From positions 1-64,000 of the forward strand of contig CAWIXS010000038.1 in assembly GCA_963840075.1 (NCBI GenBank): a DNA stretch of 64,000 bases, read 5' to 3'. Origin of the DNA: AWTP1-13 sp963840075. GTDB taxonomy: Bacteria > Pseudomonadota > Alphaproteobacteria > Rhizobiales > Hyphomicrobiaceae. A model generated the notes under the pieces. The model saw only the letters and a program-made list of their open reading frames with translations, was not told the DNA's origin and ran no database searches. A program made the position numbers and the translations under genes. Shown here one piece after another: positions 17,005-26,021 of this stretch (its first letter is position 1; each line of letters starts with the position of its first letter).

Positions 17005-17033
17005 TTGACGCGCCTGGGGAAAGTCTCGATAAG
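17005..17033 (+). promoter_or_regulatory. sigma-70-like promoter candidate for cysS
   Basis: TTGACG and GATAAG are separated by 17 bases and lie about 140 bases before the cysS start in the divergent gap after the DUF2865 gene. The match to housekeeping alphaproteobacterial promoters is good at -35 and moderate at -10. No other clear motif was seen in this 314-base gap. Confidence 0.4.
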
Positions 17034-17175
17034 CCCCCATGCTGGCCAGAGATCAACGCATCTGTAGCGTTTGCGGGACTCTTGCAACGAGCTAGCCATG
17101 GGCTGGCGCGCGGCCGCTTCTTTGCCCTTCCGAGACAGAGAAACGCCCCCCGCCAGCGGCGAGGGAGCCTGAAAC

Positions 17176-18582
17176 GTGACGCTCACGCTCTACAACACGC
17201 TGACGCGCCGCAAGGAGCCGTTCCAGCCGATCGACGCCGGCAATGTGCGCATGTATGCCTGCGGGCCGACGGTCTACGATCATGTGCACATCGGCAACGG
17301 CCGCATGGCGGTCGTCTTCGACGTGCTGTTCCGCCTGCTGCGCCACGTCTACGGCGCCGACCACGTCACCTACGTGCGCAACATCACCGATGTCGACGAC
17401 AAGATCAATGCCCGCGCGGCCGAGGCCGGGGTCGACATCCGCGAGCTGACGGAGCGCACGACAAAGCAGTACCAGGAGGACGTGGCGGCGCTCGGCTGCC
17501 TCGAGCCGACCGCGGAGCCGCGCGCCACCGAGTACATCCGCCGCAGCGACAACAAGCTCGACATGGTGCGCCTGATCGAGACGCTCGTTCAGCGCGGCCA
17601 TGCCTATGTCGCCGACCACCACGTGCTGTTCGACGTCTCCTCCATGCCCGACTACGGACGGCTCGCCAACCGCTCGCTGGAGGAGATGGAGGCGGGCGCG
17701 CGGGTGGAGGTGGCGCCCTACAAGAAGGGCCCCATGGACTTCGTGCTGTGGAAGCCGTCGAAGCCCGGCGAGCCGGCCTGGCCTTCGCCGATGGGCATTG
17801 CGACGCCGGGACGGCCGGGCTGGCACATCGAGTGCTCGGCCATGTCGGGGGCGCTGCTGGGCGAGATGTTCGACATCCACGGCGGCGGCATCGACCTCGT
17901 GTTCCCGCATCACGAGAACGAGATCGCCCAGTCGCGCTGCGCGCACGGCACGCCGGCGATGGCGAGCTTCTGGCTGCACAACGGCTTCCTGACCGCGCCC
18001 GAGGGAGAGAAGATGAGTAAGTCGCTCGGCAACTTCACCACCATCCACGCCCTCCTGGAGCGCTGGCCGGGCGAGGCGCTGCGCCTCGCGCTCGTCTCCA
18101 CCCACTATCGCCAGCCGCTGCCGTGGTCGGACAAGGCCATCGCCGACGCGCGCCGCACGCTCGACCACTGGTACGAGCTGACCGCCGACGCCGCCGACGG
18201 CGCGCCGTTCTGCGCCGACGTGCTGGACGCCCTGGAAGACGACATCAACACCCCGCAGGCCATCGCCGCCCTGCACGCGCTGCGCTCGGAGGCCGCCAAG
18301 GGTGCCCGCGGCGCCGCAGCGTGCCTCAAGGCCTCGGCCCGGCTGCTGGGCCTCCTGCAGCTCGACGCGGCCGCGTGGAAGGCGTGGCGGCCGGCGACTC
18401 TCCACATCGACGAGGCGAGGGTGGAGGCGCTGATCGCCGCCCGCAACGCCGCCCGCAAGGCCAGGGACTTCAAGGAGGGCGATCGCCTCCGCGACGAGCT
18501 CGCCGCCATGGGCATCGCCCTCAAGGACAGCAAGGACCCGGCCACCGGCGAGATCAAGACCACCTGGGAGGTGAAGCGGTGA
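17176..18582 (+). CDS. cysS: cysteinyl-tRNA synthetase
   Basis: This 468-residue class I synthetase charges tRNA-Cys with cysteine. The zinc site begins at C29 in MYACGPTVYDHVHIGNGR, where HIGN is the HIGH motif. LWKPSKPGEPAW and WHIECSAMS supply the further zinc and cysteine-binding residues. HGGGIDLVFPHHENEIAQS is the conserved catalytic segment, and KMSKS is at 279-283. The C-terminal helical domain includes FKEGDRLRDELAAMGI. The start is GTG, with a purine-rich GAGGGAGCC upstream. Length is standard for the family. purL follows on the same strand. Confidence 0.97.
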   Translation: MTLTLYNTLTRRKEPFQPIDAGNVRMYACGPTVYDHVHIGNGRMAVVFDVLFRLLRHVYGADHVTYVRNITDVDDKINARAAEAGVDIRELTERTTKQYQEDVAALGCLEPTAEPRATEYIRRSDNKLDMVRLIETLVQRGHAYVADHHVLFDVSSMPDYGRLANRSLEEMEAGARVEVAPYKKGPMDFVLWKPSKPGEPAWPSPMGIATPGRPGWHIECSAMSGALLGEMFDIHGGGIDLVFPHHENEIAQSRCAHGTPAMASFWLHNGFLTAPEGEKMSKSLGNFTTIHALLERWPGEALRLALVSTHYRQPLPWSDKAIADARRTLDHWYELTADAADGAPFCADVLDALEDDINTPQAIAALHALRSEAAKGARGAAACLKASARLLGLLQLDAAAWKAWRPATLHIDEARVEALIAARNAARKARDFKEGDRLRDELAAMGIALKDSKDPATGEIKTTWEVKR

Positions 18583-18699
18583 CGCGTCGGGTCAACCCCG
18601 GTGGAGCGATCCACGCGGGGCCGCCGGAAGCCGCGACTCCGGCGCCGGGGGCCGCTATATAAGCGGCGCAGCCCGAAGCAGAATCGCCCGCCGCCCGAG

Positions 18700-20911
<2,212 letters not shown>

Positions 20912-20938
20912 CCACCTCAGTGATCTATTCAGCAGCGC

Positions 20939-21481
20939 TTAGCGCTGGTGCTCCAGCACCTGGAAAGCATCTTCGAAACGCAGGTAGTCCTCTCTATGAT
21001 CGGGGATATTGTTAGTCAGCTCGCCAGGCCCAACGAAATCCGAGACTACTCCATAGGGGCGGCGCGCCGAGCCATCCTTCTTAGGTCGATTGAAATAACC
21101 ATCTATGTTCACACGGAAGGCCGCCTCGGCGTCCGCGACGGGCATAACGAAGAAGCGCCATTCATTTCCGACGTTTAATGTTGCTGGCGACAGAAGTATG
21201 ACGAAATCGCATCTTGGGTGCCTAGCCACCCTATTGAAGAGCGGCGCCCCCCTGCAAATCGCCGCATTCACTCCACCACCCAAAACCCATTTATAAATGC
21301 TATACGTCTTGACCTGGACGTTAATTATCTCCCCGCTCTTGATCGCCACAATGTCCACATTGCGAAAGTTACCTGGCTGCCTCTCCACCCTCCAGCCTCG
21401 CTTTACTAGCTCCCGACATACGGCGGATTCGCCAGCTTCGCCGAGAGTTTTTCGCCAAGCATCATCCCTTTCGAGTATCAT
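20939..21481 (-). CDS. putative PD-(D/E)XK nuclease-fold protein
   Basis: A 180-residue protein starts MILERDDAWRKTLGEAGESA after GGGGAGGG. The segment GESAVCRELVKRGWRVERQ, followed by NVDIVAIKSGEIINVQVKT, has the order Glu, Asp and Gln-x-Lys of PD-(D/E)XK restriction-like nucleases. The rest (FVILLSPATLNVGNEWRFF) continues as a mixed alpha/beta domain. No helicase, methylase or specificity subunit is adjacent, so it may be a solitary nuclease or a structural relative. It marks the left edge of the accessory block inserted between purL and bolA. Its GC is lower than in neighbouring genes, which suggests acquisition. Confidence 0.6.
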   Translation of the reverse strand: MILERDDAWRKTLGEAGESAVCRELVKRGWRVERQPGNFRNVDIVAIKSGEIINVQVKTYSIYKWVLGGGVNAAICRGAPLFNRVARHPRCDFVILLSPATLNVGNEWRFFVMPVADAEAAFRVNIDGYFNRPKKDGSARRPYGVVSDFVGPGELTNNIPDHREDYLRFEDAFQVLEHQR

Positions 21482-21534
21482 CGCGCCCTCCCCTTTCGAT
21501 AGGACTAACCTGATTCGGGACCGACCGCGGATCT

Positions 21535-21635
21535 CGTAGGGTGCAATAAGACGAAGCCGCATTGCACCGAAATGCGTGCCGCAAGCTCCCAGGTGCATCT
21601 GTGCAATACGGCCTAACGGCCTATTGCACCCTACG
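21535..21635. repeat. palindromic intergenic repeat, family 1, full copy
   Basis: The segment begins CGTAGGGTGCAATAA and ends TATTGCACCCTACG, so its two ends are inverted copies. Internal inverted pieces are GCATTGCACC/GGTGCAATACG. The right end contains GGCCTAACGGCC. A full copy recurs at 24046-24147 and the right half at 22797-22859. It could fold as a long stem if transcribed. Confidence 0.8.
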
Positions 21636-21947
21636 CCTGATACGACCGTCGGCTCCGGAATCTACCGCGACACCGAGCACGGCGTACTCATCGCCATCGA
21701 CCCTCTCCCCGACCTCATCATGGGCAAACGCCTTCAGCCTCGTCCGCAAGCTGCCCCTCCGCGCCTGCAACGAGGCTTGCTGACGCCTCCCTCCCCGCAA
21801 CGGCATCCCGGCGAAGGCCGGGACGCAGGTCACCCCACAACAAGGGCATTCGGCATTGCATGCTGAGCGCGCTCGCCGCACGGTGCCTCACCACGAGCGC
21901 ACCCGCGCTGCGAGGTGTACTGGGTTCCCGCCTGCGCGGGAATGACG
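21636..21947. repeat. 312-bp composite repeat, copy A, containing a 147-bp MITE-like unit
   Basis: The first part (to about 21800) is shared with the copies at 21990 and 22860 and includes CTCCCCGACCTCATCATGG. The second part, 21801-21947, is a 147-base unit whose ends are inverted copies of each other. One end contains ATCCCGGCGAAGGCCGGGAC, the other GTTCCCGCCTGCGCGGGAA. The outer form ATTCCC-N8-GGGAA resembles dispersed repeats such as Neisseria dRS3. Open frames on the minus strand here are repeat shadows. Confidence 0.7.
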
Positions 21948-21989
21948 TTGGAGTGGGTTGCGAGGTCGGTGGCGCTGTCGCGTCTGGGC

Positions 21990-22293
21990 AATGCAACGGC
22001 GCCAGGATCGCGCGCGACGCCGACTACGGCGAGCTGGTCGCCATCGACCCTCTCCCCGACCTCATCATGGACAAACGCCTTCAGCCTCGTCCGCAAGCTG
22101 CCCCCCCCGCGCATGCAACGAGGCCTGCTGACGCCGCTCCCCACACCGTCATCCCGGCGAAGGCCGGGACCCAGGTCACTTCACAACAAGGGCATCCGGC
22201 ATTGCATGCATAGCGCGCTCTCCACGCGGCGCCTCGCCGCGAGCGCAACCACGATGCGAGGTGTACTGGGTTCCCGCCTGCGCGGGAATGACG
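21990..22293. repeat. composite repeat, copy B, with 147-bp MITE-like unit
   Basis: This copy has the same two-part structure as the one ending at 21947. The MITE-like unit is at 22147-22293 and is again exactly 147 bases, with the same inverted ends. The upstream part begins within AGGATCGCGCGCGACGCC and lacks the leading palindromic repeat that precedes copies A and C. Confidence 0.7.
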
Positions 22294-22315
22294 CCAGCGG
22301 AGAGGATTGCGGTCA

Positions 22316-22735
22316 TTACTGAGCTGGCGTTTCACCTTCCGCCACCTCCGCCGGCAGAAACGTAACCTCCAGCCCCAGCCCCGCTGCGAAGCTCCGCAAC
22401 CAGGCGCGGCCGGCCGCGCGACCGAGGCACCCGGCGACTATGGGAGCGCACTCGCGCCGGCAGAGCTTGTGGGGCGGCGGCCCGCACTCACGGATCAGGT
22501 TGGCATAGCCGACGCATTTTCCATCTGCGGCGCGATAGCCCGGCCCGCCTTTGCAACCGCAGCCCCGGCAGAACGCGCTGCACCTGCCCTCACCCTTGAT
22601 CTGCGCGGCAATGCTCTTCGCCAGCTCCGCGCTGATTACCGGGCATACCAGCCGCTGGTCCTCGTCCCCCGGTGCTTGCGCCCCAACAGACAGCGTGGAG
22701 ACCATCCCAATCAAGACAAGAGCAATCCAACGCAT
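22316..22735 (-). CDS. exported cysteine-rich protein, unknown family
   Basis: The precursor of 139 residues has a signal peptide (MRWIALVLIGMVSTLSVGAQ). The mature part has at least ten cysteines concentrated in CSAFCRGCGCKGGPGYRAAD, GKCVGYANLIRECG and LCRRECAPIVAGC. A hydrophobic C-terminal segment, AWLRSFAAGLGLEVTFLPAE, ends the protein. Such spacing suggests multiple disulfides in the periplasm or outside the cell. It lies between two copies of a composite repeat, inside the block that separates purL from bolA. No family or function is recognised. It is not homologous by eye to the other small cysteine-rich protein at 33.5 kb, beyond general composition. Confidence 0.55.
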   Translation of the reverse strand: MRWIALVLIGMVSTLSVGAQAPGDEDQRLVCPVISAELAKSIAAQIKGEGRCSAFCRGCGCKGGPGYRAADGKCVGYANLIRECGPPPHKLCRRECAPIVAGCLGRAAGRAWLRSFAAGLGLEVTFLPAEVAEGETPAQ

Positions 22736-22796
22736 ACGACAACACCTCGACGCACACTTATGGTATCTATCGAACCCAGGAGGACTGCAAGAACAC

Positions 22797-22859
22797 CGTG
22801 CCGCACGCCTGCCGGGTGCATCGGTGCAATACGGCCTATCGGCCTATTGCACCCTACGC
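22797..22859. repeat. palindromic intergenic repeat, family 1, right half only
   Basis: The segment contains the right arm GGTGCAATACGGCCTATCGG and ends GCACCCTACG, matching the full copies at 21535 and 24046. The left arm is absent. It is again followed at once by the composite repeat, so the two repeats have been copied together. Confidence 0.7.
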
Positions 22860-23171
22860 CTGATACGGCCGCCGCCGTGAGGATCGAGCGCGACGCCGGG
22901 CACGGCGAACTCATCGCCATCGGCCATCTCCCCGACCTCATCATGGGCAAACGCCTTCAGCCTCGTCCGCAAGCTGCCCCCCCCGCGCATGCAACGAGGC
23001 CTGCTGACGCCGCCCTCCCCACACCGTCATCCCCGCGAAGGCGGGGACCCAGGTCACCTCACAACAAGGGTATCCGGCGTTGCCTGCGCAGCGCGCTCTC
23101 AGCGCGGTGCCTCACTGCGAGCTTGCGCTCGTCTTGAGGTGCACTGGGTTCCCGCCTGCGCGGGAATGACG
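22860..23171. repeat. 312-bp composite repeat, copy C, with 147-bp MITE-like unit
   Basis: This copy has the same length as copy A, and both directly follow the palindromic family-1 repeat, so a unit of about 375 bases was duplicated. The MITE-like part is 23025-23171, 147 bases. Downstream, 23190-23300 holds further broken hairpins (TTCGCGGGAATGACG, CTCCCGCGCAGGCGGGAG) of the same type. Confidence 0.7.
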
Positions 23172-23288
23172 CCTGTTGAGAGCGCCCAGGTTCACCACAA
23201 GGTCGTTCGCCGCCTTCGCGGGAATGACGCCAATCGAGCGCACGCAGCCTCACCCCGTGCCGCGCTCCCGCGCAGGCGGGAGCCCAGG

Positions 23289-23645
23289 TCACATCTCGAC
23301 GCGGTCACGGCCGATGTGGCGGCGGGCCAGATCCGCGGGGCCTTCGTGGATTGCGCCCCAGAATTCGTCGAACAGGTCCTTCCATTCCGGGTTCATGCTC
23401 TCGATCAGCCGGATCTTCCAGGCGCGATACCACTTCTTGACGCGCTTCTCGCGCAGGATGGCCGCGGGCATCGTGTGGTGCATCTCGTAATAGACGAGCC
23501 GGTGCACCCCGTAGCGCTTGGTGAACCCCTCGATCAGATCCTGCTTGTGAAGCGTGGTGCGGTTGGGAAGGTCGCTCGTTACGCCGGTGTAGAGCGTCCC
23601 GTTGCGCTTGCTCGCTAGGATGTAGACGGCCGGCTGCTTGGGCAT
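23289..23645 (-). CDS. GIY-YIG domain nuclease (UPF0213/YhbQ-like)
   Basis: This small single-domain protein of 118 residues carries the GIY-YIG motif as VYILASKRNGTLYTGVTSDL, where VYI and YTG are the signature pair. HKQDLIEGFTKRYGVHRLVY with the catalytic Arg follows, then the Glu-bearing helix AAILREKRVKKWYRAWKI. Proteins of this type are common in alphaproteobacteria as stand-alone units with presumed DNA-processing activity. The start is the ATG at 23645, as upstream in-frame sequence is repeat-derived. It sits among mobile-looking repeats, and no partner gene is evident. Confidence 0.85.
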   Translation of the reverse strand: MPKQPAVYILASKRNGTLYTGVTSDLPNRTTLHKQDLIEGFTKRYGVHRLVYYEMHHTMPAAILREKRVKKWYRAWKIRLIESMNPEWKDLFDEFWGAIHEGPADLARRHIGRDRVEM

Positions 23646-23888
23646 GCCCCCATTGATAGCATCCCCCTCGCGTTCTGTGCACTGGGTTCCCGCCCAGGCC
23701 GTCGTCAGGGAGAGGGTTCCCAATCCCGGCCATGGCGACACCGATCGCGGCGGCAAGAAGAAGTAGCCCGTGCGCAGTCTCTGATGCGGAAGTCTGGCTG
23801 CTTTGCAGGCCGCTGAGAACCACCATCTCAGCGGCTTTATTGGTTCCTAAGCGGCGCCAACCTATAAATCTTATAGCTGCAGGTGCCA

Positions 23889-24050
23889 ATGGCGAAGCCG
23901 CCTCACCCCGGGAGCCTGATGGCCGCCATCCGGAGGCTGGCGTCGGCCGGGGCCTACAGCTTCTCCCACCACGCCTTCGACGAGCGCATGGTGGAGCGTG
24001 GATTCGACCTCGACGACGTGCTCGAGATCATCGAGCAGGGCAGTCCGTAG
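23889..24050 (+). pseudogene. DUF4258-type protein cut short by a repeat insertion
   Basis: The 53-residue frame reads MAKPPHPGSLMAAIRRLASA then YSFSHHAFDERMVERGFDLD and DVLEIIEQG. This is the N-terminal half of DUF4258 proteins, toxin-like partners of HTH antitoxins. The stop codon TAG lies inside the left end of the family-1 palindromic repeat, and the expected second half (strand and Arg-rich tail) is absent after the repeat. The insertion therefore truncated the gene. A fragment of an HTH antitoxin lies 700 bases further on and may be the former partner. Confidence 0.65.
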
Positions 24051-24147
24051 GGTGCAATAAGGCGAAGCCGCATTGCACCGAAAGCACCGTGCCGCAGCCT
24101 GCCAGGTGATCGGTGCAATACGGCCTAACGGCCTATTGCACCCTACG
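24046..24147. repeat. palindromic intergenic repeat, family 1, full copy
   Basis: This copy is nearly identical in order to the one at 21535: CGTAGGGTGCAATAAGGCG at the left, GCATTGCACC, a central variable part, GGTGCAATACGGCCTAACGG, and CACCCTACG at the right. It has landed in the coding frame of the DUF4258-type gene and supplies its stop codon. Confidence 0.85.
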
Positions 24148-24269
24148 ATTCCTGCGCCGTCCGCGCGTTGCAAGGCAGTAGGGTTAATCTCAGAATATCC
24201 GCCCAAAGAGGGGGGCGACTTGTCCCGCCCGGCCCGGCGGATGCGACAATGCGGCGCCGCCTGTTGCGA

Positions 24270-24720
24270 CGGGACGTGGATCGATCCGTCCTTCTCACGT
24301 GCAGGCGGCCGGCGCCCGGAAGGCAGGCCTGAACGGAGGCTCGAGATCCGGGAGGCCCGGAAAGCCCGCTGACGGGGAAGCGCCAGCAATGGCGGGAAAC
24401 CGTCGGCCGCCAAATGGCTGCATGGCGGCCGTGGAGCCACGGTGTCAGACCCGCAGGGTCCGACACCACGCCGAGCGGCAAGCCGAAGAGCGGACCGGGA
24501 CAGAAATCGCCGTAACGCGGGCGCCGCAAGGCGGCCCAGGGGACCCCGAGGTCCCAGGGAGCCCTGCAAGGGGCTTCTCAGGGAGGCTCGCGCGAGCCTC
24601 CCGGGGCCGGAGGTCAACCGGCCCCCGGGTTGCCAATGGGGCGCCCGCGTACCCGTCGCACCCTGCGGGCCTTCCCGCCGGACGGACGGCGCGTGCGCAA
24701 GCCGCAGGCGCCTGCCGAAG
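24270..24720. other. hairpin-dense non-coding segment, possible structured RNA
   Basis: No credible gene lies in these 450 bases. Successive stems are visible. CCGGG/CCCGG is at 24348-24360. CGCCA-GCAA-TGGCG, with a GNRA-type loop, is at 24381-24394. GGCCGCCA/TGGCGGCC is at 24405-24430. CCGTG/CACGG is at 24429-24442. GGTGTC...GACACC is at 24441-24467. GCCGC/GCGGC is near 24530. AGCCC/GGGCT-type pairing is at 24560-24575. A 22-base perfect palindrome (GGGAGGCTCG and its complement) is at 24581-24602. No known RNA family (RNase P, 6S, SRP, tmRNA) was recognised. It could be RNA, the end of a lost mobile element, or accumulated short palindromic repeats. Confidence 0.35.
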
Positions 24721-24775
24721 GCCGACATCGATCTCGTGGTTCAGCGGTGAGAAGGGCCGAGGAGGACTACAGACA

Positions 24776-24919
24776 ATGGCAAGGAAACGCGAACCGGAGG
24801 ACATTGCAGCAACCGAGAGCAGCGGCAACGTGGTCGCCGACATGGGGCTGCCCGAGCCCGAGGAGGAGCTGACCAAGGCCCAGCTCGCGAGCCACATCCG
24901 GCGGGGCCGTCGGCGGTGA
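24776..24919 (+). pseudogene. N-terminal fragment of an XRE-type antitoxin
   Basis: Forty-seven residues, MARKREPEDIAATESSGNVV then ADMGLPEPEEELTKAQLASH, match the lead sequence of small HTH_37/XRE antitoxins. These continue into a helix-turn-helix such as RIIRRRGLTQ. Here the frame ends IRRGRRR followed by a stop, so the DNA-binding part is missing. GAGGAGGAC precedes the ATG, so it could still be translated. Together with the truncated DUF4258 frame upstream it looks like the remains of a toxin-antitoxin operon broken by insertions. Confidence 0.6.
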
Positions 24920-25009
24920 CCGGCTGCGAAGCAATGTTCTGCTAATGTTCTTGACTTGCCGGCCCGCTCCTGTGGTAGCCTGCGCAAGGGTCAGGGTGGG
25001 AGCTGGGAC

Positions 25010-25234
25010 GTGGCTGACGAACCTCAGGACCTCGTGCTGGAGCATCTGCGGCGCGTCGACGGCAAGGTCGACGGCCTGCTGGCGGAGTTCCGCTATTTCA
25101 ACCTGCGGATAGGCTCCATGGAGGATCGCACCGCAGGTTTGCACCTCGTCCACGTCCAACAGAACCGCGAGATCGATCGCATCAAGAACCGCCTTGATCG
25201 AATCGAGCGCCGCCTGGAATTGGTGGATCGCTGA
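25010..25234 (+). CDS. small coiled-coil hypothetical protein
   Basis: The product is a 74-residue acidic and helical protein starting at GTG after GGGAGCTGG, with the sequence ADEPQDLVLEHLRRVDGKVD. The remainder is a heptad-rich coiled coil ending IKNRLDRIERRLELVDR. Similar short coiled-coil frames are common in alphaproteobacterial accessory DNA, often near toxin-antitoxin genes, but no function is established. An ATG at 24956 would extend it through an unlikely Ser/Gly-rich lead. It is the last gene before bolA, 24 bases upstream, and may read through into it. Confidence 0.6.
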   Translation: MADEPQDLVLEHLRRVDGKVDGLLAEFRYFNLRIGSMEDRTAGLHLVHVQQNREIDRIKNRLDRIERRLELVDR

Positions 25235-25258
25235 CAACAACAAGAGGCGATCGTCTCC

Positions 25259-25495
25259 ATGGCCATGGATGCCCAGGAAATCGAGCGGCTGATCAAAACC
25301 GCCCTCCCCGACGCCCAGGTCACCATCACCGACCTGGTGGGCGACGGCGACCACTTCGCCGCCCATGTCATCGCCCGGGAGTTCGCCGGCAAGACCCGCG
25401 TGCAGCAGCACAAGATGGTCTACGACGCCCTGCAGGGCCGCATGGGCGGAGCCTTGCACGCCCTCGCGCTGACCACAGCGGCGCCCAAAGATTGA
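25259..25495 (+). CDS. BolA family protein
   Basis: This 78-residue BolA fold consists of strand, helix and the signature around AAHVIAREFAGKTRVQQHKM, where the conserved His of RVQQHKMVYDAL is a ligand for the [2Fe-2S] cluster shared with monothiol glutaredoxins. The next gene but one base-pair gap is exactly such a glutaredoxin, so this is the IbaG/BolA-GrxD iron-sulfur delivery pair. Two ATGs (25259, 25265) compete as start. In many rhizobia this gene follows purL directly, and here 4.3 kb of accessory DNA intervenes. Confidence 0.93.
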   Translation: MAMDAQEIERLIKTALPDAQVTITDLVGDGDHFAAHVIAREFAGKTRVQQHKMVYDALQGRMGGALHALALTTAAPKD

Positions 25496-25589
25496 CTTTG
25501 CGCAGCCCCTGCCCACATTCTGCACAGAGGTGCGCCAGGACTGCACAGGACTGCCCTGAGCCGCTGCCAACCCCGAGAGGACAGCATTC

Positions 25590-25940
25590 ATGAGCGAGCA
25601 AGCCGTCCACGACTGGATCCGCAAGGCCGTCGCCAGCAACGATGTCGTGCTGTTCATGAAGGGGAGCAAGAATTTCCCCCAATGCGGCTTCTCCGCCCAG
25701 GTGGCGCAGATCCTGGGGCACCTGGGGGTGGACTACAAGGACATCAACGTGCTCGACGACCTGGGCATCCGCGACGGCATCAAGACGTTCAGCCAGTGGC
25801 CGACGATCCCCCAGCTCTATGTCAAGGGCGAGTTCGTGGGCGGCTGCGACATCGTGCGTGAGATGTTCCAGGCCGGCGAGCTGCAGCAGCTCCTCGATGC
25901 CAAAGGCATCAAGCACGCTCCCGACAAAATGACGGCGTAA
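25590..25940 (+). CDS. grxD: monothiol glutaredoxin, Grx4 type
   Basis: This 116-residue glutaredoxin has the monothiol active site CGFS at 32-35 in GSKNFPQCGFSAQVAQIL. The glutathione-binding residues are present in TFSQWPTIPQLYVKGEFVGG and in CDIVREMFQAGEL. It assembles and transfers [2Fe-2S] clusters with a BolA partner rather than reducing disulfides. The strong ribosome site GAGAGGACA precedes the ATG. It lies 94 bases after the BolA gene on the same strand. Confidence 0.96.
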   Translation: MSEQAVHDWIRKAVASNDVVLFMKGSKNFPQCGFSAQVAQILGHLGVDYKDINVLDDLGIRDGIKTFSQWPTIPQLYVKGEFVGGCDIVREMFQAGELQQLLDAKGIKHAPDKMTA

Positions 25941-26021
25941 CGCGCCTCGCCGCTTTCCGCCCCGCCGACACTCCTTGCCCGCGAGGGCGCCGCAGCGCTC
26001 CAGCGCGGCGCCCTGATTCCC

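Noticed and set aside
21621..23137. Small minus- and plus-strand frames such as those containing SLRTRLKAF
   Set aside because: They fall inside the repeated blocks, and their similarity to one another reflects repeat copying, not a protein family.
24270..24720. RNase P RNA, 6S, SRP RNA or group II intron
   Set aside because: None of the conserved core motifs of these RNAs was found. The segment is left as unassigned.
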